Assembly (NCBI GenBank): GCA_900472485.1
Contig: UCII01000010.1
Coordinates: 62,001-126,000, forward strand
Source of the DNA: Hyphomicrobiales bacterium
GTDB taxonomy: Bacteria > Pseudomonadota > Alphaproteobacteria > Rhizobiales > Rhizobiaceae
Length of the DNA stretch: 64,000 nt
Direction of reading: 5' to 3'
Part shown: one piece after another, positions 45,640 to 59,464 of the stretch
How positions within the stretch are numbered: the stretch's first letter is position 1
How the letters are laid out: the number at the start of each line of letters is the position of its first letter
Notes under the pieces: model-generated
Told to the model about the DNA's origin: nothing
Databases searched by the model: none
The model's input: only the letters and a program-made list of their open reading frames with translations
Made by a program: the position numbers and the translations under genes

Positions 45640-46848
45640 ATGATGATTGCCGGCTCCGATATACTTTGGGCATTTAAACAACTTTTACGCGATAGAGCTG
45701 GAAATTTCGGCATCCTGACGGCGATTGCCGTACCCGTGCTGGCCGTGGCGGGAGGTGTAGCGGTCGATGTCACCAATATGTCGCTGACACGCAGCCAGCT
45801 TCAGGAATCAACGGACGCCGCCGCGCTCGCGACTGCAACCGCACTTGCGGACGGCAGTGCGACCACCACGACCGCCAAGGATCTCGGCAACAATTTCGTC
45901 CTCGGCCAAATGTCGAACTATCTCGCTGGCGATACCGATGCTGCGAATTCACTGAAAGCGGGCACCGACACCACGATAACAAAAACCACCGATTCCTCCG
46001 GGAATTCTGGTTACACGGTCGTCGTAAATGCATCCTATTCGATGTCCGTGAACAGCATGACACGCCTGACAGGGCAAAGTTCCCTGAACATTTCTGCATC
46101 CAGCACGTCAATCAGCGGAAAGACTACCGAAACCCAGAAGAATGCGCTGTCGATGGAGATCGCGCTCGATAAGTCCGGTTCGATGTTACTGAATACGGAA
46201 GTTGTCGACACTAGTCAGAAAAGTTGTATCCAATACTATACTGACGGGAATTATCTATATCAGTATCCAAAGGCTAAGAGTCCTTGCTACATCAAAAAGA
46301 TTGCAGCACTGAAAACAGCCGTCGGCAGTCTTCTGGACCAGTTGGATGCGGCCGATCCTGCGTCGCAATACGTCCGCACCGCAGCCATTGCTTGGAGCAG
46401 CGAAGTCGACAGCTACAGCAATCTCGATTGGGGAACAAAATCGACTCGCACCAACGTCGTCAGCGGGTTGAATGCTCAAGGCGGTACCGAGTCCAGTGCG
46501 CCGATGACAATGGCTTTCAACAACCTTATGTCGGCTTCCGAAGCAGCTGCTCAGGCCAAAAAGAATAACAAGACTTTCCAGAAGTACATCGTGCTGATGA
46601 CAGATGGAGAAAACAACGACACCAGTTCGGATCAGAAGACGCTGGCAACCTGCAATTCTGCAAAGGCCGCTGGTATCAAAATCTACACTGTTGCTTTCAT
46701 GGCTCCGGCACGCGGCCAAAGTCTGCTCCAGGCTTGCGCAACGAGCCCATCAAACTACTTTGCTGCGCAGCAGATGTCGGATCTGGTCGCCGCCTTCAAG
46801 ACAATCGCCACGGAAACATCGAAGCAGATGACCCTGCTGACCAAGTGA
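45640..46848 (+). CDS. TadG-like exported protein with von Willebrand factor A domain
   Basis: A 402-residue protein. The N-terminus (DRAGNFGILTAIAVPVLAVAGGVAVDVTNMSL) is the Tad-pilus TadE/TadG-type single membrane segment and adjoining helix. The vWA domain runs from about residue 168 to the end. Its metal site is D177-K-S-G-S181, with LMTDGENNDTSSD giving the late acidic part. Cys pairs (KSCIQ/SPCYI and ATCNS/QACAT) could form disulfides outside the cytoplasm. No other tad genes are nearby. The sequence is less GC-rich than the neighbours and the upstream gap is AT-rich. Confidence 0.85.
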   Translation: MMIAGSDILWAFKQLLRDRAGNFGILTAIAVPVLAVAGGVAVDVTNMSLTRSQLQESTDAAALATATALADGSATTTTAKDLGNNFVLGQMSNYLAGDTDAANSLKAGTDTTITKTTDSSGNSGYTVVVNASYSMSVNSMTRLTGQSSLNISASSTSISGKTTETQKNALSMEIALDKSGSMLLNTEVVDTSQKSCIQYYTDGNYLYQYPKAKSPCYIKKIAALKTAVGSLLDQLDAADPASQYVRTAAIAWSSEVDSYSNLDWGTKSTRTNVVSGLNAQGGTESSAPMTMAFNNLMSASEAAAQAKKNNKTFQKYIVLMTDGENNDTSSDQKTLATCNSAKAAGIKIYTVAFMAPARGQSLLQACATSPSNYFAAQQMSDLVAAFKTIATETSKQMTLLTK

Positions 46849-46893
46849 TCTTGCTGGCAGCAGCGCAAAGCAACCACAGATAGACAATAAAGA

Positions 46894-46930
46894 AAAAGCC
46901 GCGCGATGCGAGTATCACGCGGCTTTTCGT
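46894..46930. terminator. Terminator after the TadG-like gene
   Basis: A 10-bp stem, AAAAGCCGCG at 46894-46903 with CGCGGCTTTT at 46918-46927, spans a 14-nt loop. The stem supplies its own T-run on both strands. Confidence 0.85.
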
Positions 46931-47144
46931 TTGATCGATGCGCGAATAAAAGCTCGAAACATCATCGGAATCAAGTCTTTTCGCGCTCACCGGAAACCTT
47001 TCGCCGCAATTTTCGCATCCGCCCAACTCGCTTGTTGCAACTGCTTTACATCGGTGCGTAAACTGATAGTGAAACGGAAAGGCAAATCGATTTAATTGAG
47101 CGTAACACGCTGAATATAAATCACAAATGGCGAGAGTTGATAGT

Positions 47145-49603
47145 ATGAATAACTTGACGAAGGCCGATCTCCCCGTTCCAGCCCCGCGCAGTTCCCGCCC
47201 CGAAATCCTTGCCGAAGAAATCATTGAGCGCCTGACATATCGTATCGGCAAGGACGCGAAGGTTGCCAAGCCGCATGATTGGCTGACGGCAACGATCCTC
47301 GTCATTCGCGACCGCGTCATCGACAAATGGATCGAATCGACCCGCAAGACCTACGAGACGAACGCCAAGCGCGTCTACTATCTATCGCTCGAATTCCTCA
47401 TTGGTCGCCTGATGCGCGACGCCATCTCCAATCTCGGCCTGATGGAAGAGATCACCAACGCTCTCGCCTCACTCGGCGTCGACATACGTGTCATCGCCGG
47501 CCTCGAGCCCGATGCAGCGCTCGGCAACGGTGGTCTTGGCCGTCTTGCCGCCTGTTTCATGGAATCCATGGCTACCGTCGACGTGCCGGCCTATGGCTAT
47601 GGCATTCGCTACGTCCACGGGCTCTTCCGCCAGCAGATGGCCGATGGCTGGCAGGTGGAGCTACCCGAAACCTGGCTGGCGCACGGAAACCCGTGGGAAT
47701 TCGAACGCCAGGAGAGCTCCTATGAAATCGGCTTCGGCGGCGCCGTCGAGACCATCGGCAGCCACGACGATCAGCCGCGTTACGTCTGGAAGCCGGCCGA
47801 GCGCGTCATCGCCACCGCATTCGACACACCCGTCGTCGGCTGGCGTGGCGCACGCGTCAACACGCTGCGCCTCTGGTCGGCGCAGCCGATCGACCCGATC
47901 CTGCTCGATGCCTTCAACGCCGGCGACCATATCGGCGCGCTGCGCGAAAGCAACAAGGCCGAAAGCCTGACCCGCGTTCTCTATCCCGCCGATGCGACGC
48001 CCGCCGGCCAGGAGCTGCGCCTCCGCCAGGAATTCTTCTTCTCGTCGGCCTCGCTGCAGGACATTCTGCGCCGCCACCTGCAGCAATATGACGATCTGAC
48101 CAATCTCGCCGACAAGGTCGCGATCCAGCTGAACGACACGCATCCGGCCGTCTCCGTTACGGAAATGATGCGCCTGCTGGTCGATGTTCATGGCTTCGAT
48201 TTCGACAAGGCCTGGGATATCACCCGCGGCACCTTCGGCTATACCAACCACACCCTGCTGCCGGAAGCACTGGAAAGCTGGCCCGTGCCGTTGTTCGAGC
48301 GGCTTTTGCCGCGCCACATGCAGATCGTCTATGCCATCAACGCCAAGGTTCTGGTGGAAGCGCGCAAGCTGCGCAATTTCAGCGACACCGAAATCCGCTC
48401 GATCTCGCTGATCGACGAAAACGGCGATCGGCGCGTACGCATGGGCAATCTCGCCTTTGTCGGCTCGCATTCGATCAACGGCGTTTCCGCGCTTCATACC
48501 GACCTGATGAAAGTCACTGTCTTCGCCGACCTGCACAAGCTCTATCCGGACCGCATCAACAACAAGACGAACGGCATCACGCCGCGCCGCTGGCTGATGC
48601 AGTGCAATCCCGGCCTGACCAACCTCGTGCGCGAAACCATCGGCGACGCCTTCCTGGACGATGCCGAGCAGCTGAAGCCGCTGGATCAGTTTGCCCACGA
48701 CAGCGCCTTCCAGGAGAAATTCGCCGCCATCAAGCGTGCCAACAAGGTGCAGCTCTCCAATCTTGTCGCCAGTCGCATGGGCATCAAGCTCGATCCGAAT
48801 GCGATGTTCGATATCCAGATCAAGCGTATTCACGAATACAAACGCCAGCTTCTGAACGTCATCGAGGCGGTGGCGCTCTACGACCAGATCCGCTCGCATC
48901 CGGAACTCGATTGGCAACCGCGCGTCAAGCTCTTCGCCGGCAAGGCGGCGCCGAGCTATCACAACGCGAAGCTCATCATCAAGTTGATCAACGACGTCGC
49001 CCGCGTCATCAACAACGATCCATCGGTACGCGGCCTACTGAAGGTCGTCTTCGTGCCGAACTACAACGTCTCGCTGGCGGAAGTCATGGTTCCGGCCGCC
49101 GACCTTTCCGAGCAGATTTCGACCGCCGGCATGGAAGCCTCGGGTACCGGCAACATGAAGTTCGGCCTCAATGGCGCGCTGACCATCGGCACGCTCGACG
49201 GCGCCAATGTCGAAATGCGCGACAATGTCGGCGAGGATAATATCGTCATCTTCGGATTGCGGGCCGATGAGGTCGCCAACCTGCGCAGTGACGGTCATAA
49301 CCCTCGCGCCATCATCGAGCGTTCGCGCGAACTGGCGCAGGCGCTGTCAGCCATCGCCTCCGGCGTCTTCTCCCCCGACGATCGCAACCGTTATGCCAGC
49401 CTGATCGACGGCATCTATAGCCACGACTGGTTCATGGTCGCCGCCGATTTCGACGCCTATGCCTCGGCACAGCGCGAAGTCGATATTCTCTGGGCGAACC
49501 CGCCGGAGTGGTACGCAAAGACGATCAACAATACCGCTCGCATGGGCTGGTTCTCCTCCGACCGGACGATCCGTCAGTATGCCAAGGAAATCTGGAGGGC
49601 CGG

Positions 49604-49607
<4 letters not shown>
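47145..49607 (+). CDS. glgP: Glycogen phosphorylase
   Basis: An 820-residue PLP enzyme that releases glucose-1-phosphate from glycogen chain ends. The N-terminal part has YYLSLEFLIGRLMRDAISN and GNGGLGRLAACFMESMA. The PLP-binding signature EASGTGNMKFGLNGALTIG carries the Schiff-base Lys672. Two starts 18 bp apart are possible (47127 and 47145); the second gives the length I recall for rhizobial GlgP. It is the first gene of the glycogen cluster and overlaps glgB by 4 bp (ATGA), so translation is coupled. Confidence 0.95.
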
Positions 49608-51811
<2,204 letters not shown>

Positions 51812-51837
51812 GATCACTACGGACAGGGAGGAATAAA

Positions 51838-53100
51838 ATGGTAGAAAAACGTTTCCAGCCGCTGGCACGCGATGCCATGGCCTACGTTCTTGCCGGGGGG
51901 CGCGGCAGCCGTCTGAAAGAACTGACCGACCGCCGTGCCAAGCCAGCCGTCTATTTCGGCGGCAAGACCCGGATCATCGATTTCGCGCTGTCAAACGCAC
52001 TCAATTCCGGTATTCGCCGCATCGGCGTCGCCACGCAATACAAGGCGCATTCGCTGATCCGCCACATGCAGCGCGGCTGGAACTTCTTCCGCCCCGAACG
52101 AAACGAAAGCTTCGACATCCTGCCTGCCTCGCAACGCGTTTCTGAAACGCAATGGTACGAGGGCACCGCGGACGCCGTCTATCAGAACATCGACATCATC
52201 GAGCCCTACGGTCCGGAATATATGGTCATCCTCGCCGGCGACCACATCTACAAGATGGACTATGAATGGATGCTGCAGCAGCACGTCGATTCCGGCGCTG
52301 ACGTCACCATCGGCTGCCTGGAAGTGCCGCGCATGGAAGCTGTCGGCTTCGGCGTCATGCATGTCGACGACAAGGATCGGATCATAGATTTCGTCGAGAA
52401 GCCGGCCGATCCGCCGGGCATCCCCGGCAATCCCGATTTCGCGCTCGCCTCGATGGGCATCTATGTCTTCCACACGAAATTCCTGATCGAATGCCTGAAG
52501 CGCGATGCGGCCGACCCGAATTCCAGCCGCGACTTCGGCAAGGACATCATCCCCTACATCGTCAAGAACGGCAAAGCCGTCGCTCACCGCTTCGCGCAGT
52601 CCTGCGTCCGCTCCGATTTCGAGCGCGAGGCCTATTGGCGCGACGTCGGCACGATCGATGCCTATTGGCAGGCCAACATCGACCTGACCGCCGTGGTGCC
52701 GGAGCTCGACATCTACGACAAGTCCTGGCCGATCTGGACCTATGCGGAAATCAGCCCGCCGGCCAAGTTCGTCCATGACGATGAAGACCGCCGCGGTTCG
52801 GCCGTCTCCTCGGTGGTGGCAGGCGACTGCATCATCTCCGGCGCGAGCCTCTACAACAGCCTGCTCTTTACCGGCGTACGCGCCAATTCCTACTCAAAGC
52901 TGGAAGGTGCTGTCGTGCTGCCAAGCGTCAAGATCGGCCGCCGCGCACAGCTGAAGAATGTCGTCATCGACCATGGCGTCACCATTCCTGAGGGCCTGGT
53001 GGTTGGCGAGGATCCGGAACTGGATGCCAAACGCTGGCGCCGCACGGAGAGCGGCATCTGCCTGATCACCCAATCGATGATCGACAAGCTGGATCTTTAA
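51838..53100 (+). CDS. glgC: Glucose-1-phosphate adenylyltransferase
   Basis: A 420-residue enzyme that makes ADP-glucose from ATP and glucose-1-phosphate, the committed step of bacterial glycogen synthesis. The N-terminus has [35 protein letters not shown]. The glucose-1-phosphate-binding [13 protein letters not shown] loop is near residue 190. The C-terminal left-handed beta-helix holds [14 protein letters not shown] and [20 protein letters not shown]. Rhizobial and Agrobacterium enzymes are activated by fructose-6-phosphate and pyruvate. It starts 26 bp after glgB with GGGAGGA upstream. Confidence 0.97.
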   Translation: MVEKRFQPLARDAMAYVLAGGRGSRLKELTDRRAKPAVYFGGKTRIIDFALSNALNSGIRRIGVATQYKAHSLIRHMQRGWNFFRPERNESFDILPASQRVSETQWYEGTADAVYQNIDIIEPYGPEYMVILAGDHIYKMDYEWMLQQHVDSGADVTIGCLEVPRMEAVGFGVMHVDDKDRIIDFVEKPADPPGIPGNPDFALASMGIYVFHTKFLIECLKRDAADPNSSRDFGKDIIPYIVKNGKAVAHRFAQSCVRSDFEREAYWRDVGTIDAYWQANIDLTAVVPELDIYDKSWPIWTYAEISPPAKFVHDDEDRRGSAVSSVVAGDCIISGASLYNSLLFTGVRANSYSKLEGAVVLPSVKIGRRAQLKNVVIDHGVTIPEGLVVGEDPELDAKRWRRTESGICLITQSMIDKLDL

Positions 53101-53103
53101 CTT

Positions 53104-56179
<3,076 letters not shown>

Positions 56180-56194
56180 GTTTTAGGTTTTAAG

Positions 56195-56360
56195 CTCCTT
56201 CTCCCCACAATGCGGGGAGAAGGTGGCCAGGAGCGGCTGAACGAAGTGAAGCAGCGACTGGTCGGATGAGGGGCCTTCTCGAAATTCACCGCGACTGCAT
56301 AATATGCCGAACGCTCTGCCCCCTCACCCTAGCCCTCTCCCCGCAGGCGGAGAGAGGGAA
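56195..56360. repeat. Intergenic palindromic repeat element (RIME-like) between pgm and glgX
   Basis: Two hairpins bracket a 213-bp gap: CTTCTCCCC/GGGGAGAAG at 56198-56222, and CCCTCTCC...GGAGAGAGGG at 56333-56358. The sequence between them (GGCCAGGAGCGGCTGAACGA and onward) has the look of the Rhizobium intergenic mosaic elements found many times per genome. The copy interrupts an otherwise tight operon. Confidence 0.7.
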
Positions 56361-56392
56361 CAATCTCCAGCGATCCGGAAAGCCCGCGAGAC

Positions 56393-58363
56393 ATGTCAGA
56401 ACCGACAACCCGCAGCCTTGGCGCGACCCTCACCGACTCGGGGGTTGAATTTGCCGTCTATGCCAGGCATGCCGAGCAGATAGACCTCTGTCTGTTCGAT
56501 ACTGAGGGCCACAAAGAAATCGCACGGCTTCCGCTCACCCGCGACGGCGATGAGCATCGACTCTTTGTTAGAGATGCCGGGGAAGGCACGCGCTACGGCC
56601 TGCGAGCCCATGGTTCATACGATCCCGACCAAGGCCTGTGGTTCGATCCTTCCAAACTGCTGGTTGATCCTTATGCAAGGGAAATAGACCGGCCGTTTCG
56701 CTACGATCCGCGCCTGGGGATCTTCGGCGCGGACACGCAGGACTTGATGCCAAAGGCAATCGTCTCCCGCGATGTCGGCGTCAAGCCGGTCAAGCCTCTG
56801 TTTCAGCCCGGCGGCGTGATCTATGAAATCGCGGTCAAACCCTTCACCATACTGCATCCGGATGTGCCGGCTGAGAAGCGCGGCACGCTCGGCGCCCTCG
56901 CCCATCCCTCTTTCATCGCGCATCTCAAGCGCTTGCAGGTGAACGCCGTCGAGCTCATGCCGATCACCGCATGGATCGACGAACGGCATCTTCCGCCGCT
57001 TGGCCTCGCCAATGGCTGGGGCTACAACCCCGTCGCCTTCATGGCGCTCGACCCGCGCCTCGTCCCCGGCGGCATGAAGGAGCTGCGCGAGACGGTCGCT
57101 GCCCTCCATGCCGAAGGCATCGCGGTCATCCTCGATCTCGTCTTCAATCATACCGGCGAAAGCGACCGCCAAGGCGCGACGCTATCCCTGCGCGGCCTCG
57201 ACAACCCCACCTATTTCCGCCACCTGCCGGACCAGCCCGGCACACTGGTCAACGATACCGGCACGGGAAACACCGTCGCCTGCGATCAGCCGGCAACGCG
57301 AAAGCTCATCATCGACAGCCTCAGCCATTTTGTCCGCAATGCCGGTATCGACGGCTTCCGCTTCGATCTCGCCACCGTGCTGGGACGCAACGGCAAGGGC
57401 TTCGATCCGGAAAGCATGACGCTTCGCACCATGCTGGCGGACGAAGTATTGCAGGATCGCATCATGATCGCCGAACCCTGGGACATCGGTCCCGGCGGCT
57501 ATCAGCTCGGAAATTTCCCGGCACCTTTCCTCGAATGGAACGACCGCGCCCGCGACGACCTGCGCCGCTTCTGGCGCGGCGATGCAGGCATTGGCGATCT
57601 GGCAACGATCCTTGCTGGCTCCTCCTCCATCTTCGGCCGTGACGGGCGCGCGCAGACACGCAGCGTCAACTTCCTCGCCGCCCATGACGGCTTCACGCTG
57701 ATGGACCTCGTTTCCTACGAGAACAAGCACAATGAGGCCAATGGCGAGAACAATCGCGATGGCCATAATGAGAATTTCTCCTGGAACAACGGCATCGAGG
57801 GACAAACGGACGATCAGGCAATCCGGTCCAAGCGCCGCGCCGATATCGAAGCCATGCTGTCGACGCTTTTTGCCACACGCGGCACGATCATGCTGACAGC
57901 AGGCGATGAAGGCGGGCGCAGCCAGCAGGGCAACAATAATGCCTACTGCCAGGACAACACTATCACCTGGGTAGACTGGAAACTGCTGGACGAGGAACTG
58001 ATCGGCCATACCGCCTGGCTTGCCGGCCTGCGACGCCGCTTCACGGCCTTTGGCGACATGAATTTCTTCCGTGGCGATGGCGACGTGCTTTGGTTCTCAA
58101 GCGCAGGGACGCCGATGACGGTGCCGGATTGGGAAGCGCCGGGAGCGGCCGTGCTTGGCATGGCGCTGCAGACAAAGGATCGTGCGACTGACCGCTCGAC
58201 ACGGCTCGCCCTGATCTTCAATCGCGCCGCGGACGAGCGCGCCGTGATATTGCCGGCGTCCGAAAGCGGCGGCTGGTCTCGGCTGACGGTGGCACGCGAA
58301 ACGCCAGCCGGAGAGCAGATCACCATACCCGCCCGCTCCGTCGCCTTCCTTCTGGAAAACTGA
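56393..58363 (+). CDS. glgX: Glycogen debranching enzyme
   Basis: A 656-residue GH13 isoamylase-type enzyme that removes alpha-1,6 branches left by glycogen phosphorylase. An N-terminal CBM48 (about residues 5-95, GATLTDSGVEFAVYARHAEQIDLCLF) precedes the barrel. Active-site motifs are VILDLVFNHTGE, GIDGFRFDLATVLGRN with the nucleophile Asp, MIAEPWDIG with the acid/base Glu, and NFLAAHDGFTLMDLVSYENKHNEANGE, which is characteristic of GlgX. It is separated from pgm by the repeat element, so it may have its own promoter or depend on readthrough. Confidence 0.95.
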   Translation: MSEPTTRSLGATLTDSGVEFAVYARHAEQIDLCLFDTEGHKEIARLPLTRDGDEHRLFVRDAGEGTRYGLRAHGSYDPDQGLWFDPSKLLVDPYAREIDRPFRYDPRLGIFGADTQDLMPKAIVSRDVGVKPVKPLFQPGGVIYEIAVKPFTILHPDVPAEKRGTLGALAHPSFIAHLKRLQVNAVELMPITAWIDERHLPPLGLANGWGYNPVAFMALDPRLVPGGMKELRETVAALHAEGIAVILDLVFNHTGESDRQGATLSLRGLDNPTYFRHLPDQPGTLVNDTGTGNTVACDQPATRKLIIDSLSHFVRNAGIDGFRFDLATVLGRNGKGFDPESMTLRTMLADEVLQDRIMIAEPWDIGPGGYQLGNFPAPFLEWNDRARDDLRRFWRGDAGIGDLATILAGSSSIFGRDGRAQTRSVNFLAAHDGFTLMDLVSYENKHNEANGENNRDGHNENFSWNNGIEGQTDDQAIRSKRRADIEAMLSTLFATRGTIMLTAGDEGGRSQQGNNNAYCQDNTITWVDWKLLDEELIGHTAWLAGLRRRFTAFGDMNFFRGDGDVLWFSSAGTPMTVPDWEAPGAAVLGMALQTKDRATDRSTRLALIFNRAADERAVILPASESGGWSRLTVARETPAGEQITIPARSVAFLLEN

Positions 58364-58430
58364 TCGCGGTTGCACTTTCAGTCTCGATTCGCCAAAAAGG
58401 GTTTTGACGACACAGACTGACGAGGATGGA

Positions 58431-58919
58431 ATGCCTGGCAATATCTCGCTTGTAGAGATCATGAAGCTTGCGGGAACCGAGATCGGCGTTTCCGATTGGA
58501 TCACCGTCGATCAGACGATGATCGATACCTTTGCCGATGCGACGCTCGATCATCAGTTCATCCACGTCGACCCCGAACGCGCCAAGGCGGAAACGCCCTA
58601 TGGCGGCACGATTGCCCACGGCTTCCTGACACTCTCACTGCTCTCGGCGATGAACTACAGCGCATTGCCGAAGATCCGCGAACAGACCATGGGCATCAAC
58701 TACGGCTTCGAGAAGATCCGCTTCATGTCGCCGGTCAAGTGCGGAGCGCGGGTGCGAGGACGTTTCACACTCGCCGAAACAAGGCTGCGTGGCGCCAATA
58801 TGCTGATGCTGACCTATGATGTCACCGTCGAAATCGAAAACGAGCGCAAGCCGGCGCTGACTGCGATATGGACGACCATATCGCAGTTCGACCCGAAGGA
58901 TCGGCCGGAAGAGGGTTAA
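58431..58919 (+). CDS. MaoC-like dehydratase
   Basis: A 162-residue hot-dog-fold hydratase acting on enoyl-CoA-type substrates. The hydratase signature is visible as FADATLDHQFIHVDPERAK with Asp and His residues, followed by PYGGTIAHGFLTLSLLS. The length matches single-domain MaoC/NodN-like proteins. The ATG at 58431 follows GAGGATGG; the in-frame start at 58404 lacks a good site. It converges on soxG with a 4-bp overlap at the 3' ends. Substrate unknown; a nodN-type homologue is possible. Confidence 0.88.
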   Translation: MPGNISLVEIMKLAGTEIGVSDWITVDQTMIDTFADATLDHQFIHVDPERAKAETPYGGTIAHGFLTLSLLSAMNYSALPKIREQTMGINYGFEKIRFMSPVKCGARVRGRFTLAETRLRGANMLMLTYDVTVEIENERKPALTAIWTTISQFDPKDRPEEG

Positions 58920-59464
58920 AGACCCGCATCCTCCGCACCCTCGGCCAACAGGCCGAAAGCATAATCGGAGAAGGAGCGCCAGACCTCGACGCGGAATGTC
59001 TCCTCGTCGAGCCGCAAGATCACCACTTCCGCCTTGCCGAGCAGCGTGCGCGAGCAAGCGCCGACGGGAAATGCGCTCAGCGAAACATCCTGCGGGCAGC
59101 CGGCGGCAAGCGTTGCTTCCGCGCCGGGACCGGAGACGATAACAGCGGTATTGCGATGTGAGACATCGGTCGCCGAATGCAGCACACCGGACGATGCAGC
59201 CACGCCGACCAGCTCGGCACCGTTTTCATCGATGACGAGCCATTCGTCCGGGCCGAGCCACAGGGCATGACGGCCATTGGCGCCGGCTGACGTCTTCGGG
59301 CGGGTCGGCAGCTGAAGGCCGAGCGCCTGCGAAAGACCATGGACTGAATCCGCAGGTGCGCGCAGCGAAATGCGGTTTGCGGGAGCGGCTGGCGTCAGCC
59401 GGACGGTCGAGGAACCGCCGTGGCGGCCGGCGAGCGGCAGTTTGCGGGTAGCGAGATCAGCCAT
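58916..59464 (-). CDS. soxG: Sarcosine oxidase gamma subunit
   Basis: A 182-residue subunit of heterotetrameric sarcosine oxidase. Recognisable segments are LWLGPDEWLVIDENG and ATDVSHRNTAVIVSGPGAEATLAAGCPQDV, typical of SoxG, with the final FRVEVWRSFSDYAFGLL. The ATG at 59464 follows AAGGAGG and overlaps the soxA end by 8 bp; an upstream in-frame start is rejected. The subunit helps assemble the complex. Last gene of the sox operon. Confidence 0.93.
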   Translation of the reverse strand: MADLATRKLPLAGRHGGSSTVRLTPAAPANRISLRAPADSVHGLSQALGLQLPTRPKTSAGANGRHALWLGPDEWLVIDENGAELVGVAASSGVLHSATDVSHRNTAVIVSGPGAEATLAAGCPQDVSLSAFPVGACSRTLLGKAEVVILRLDEETFRVEVWRSFSDYAFGLLAEGAEDAGL

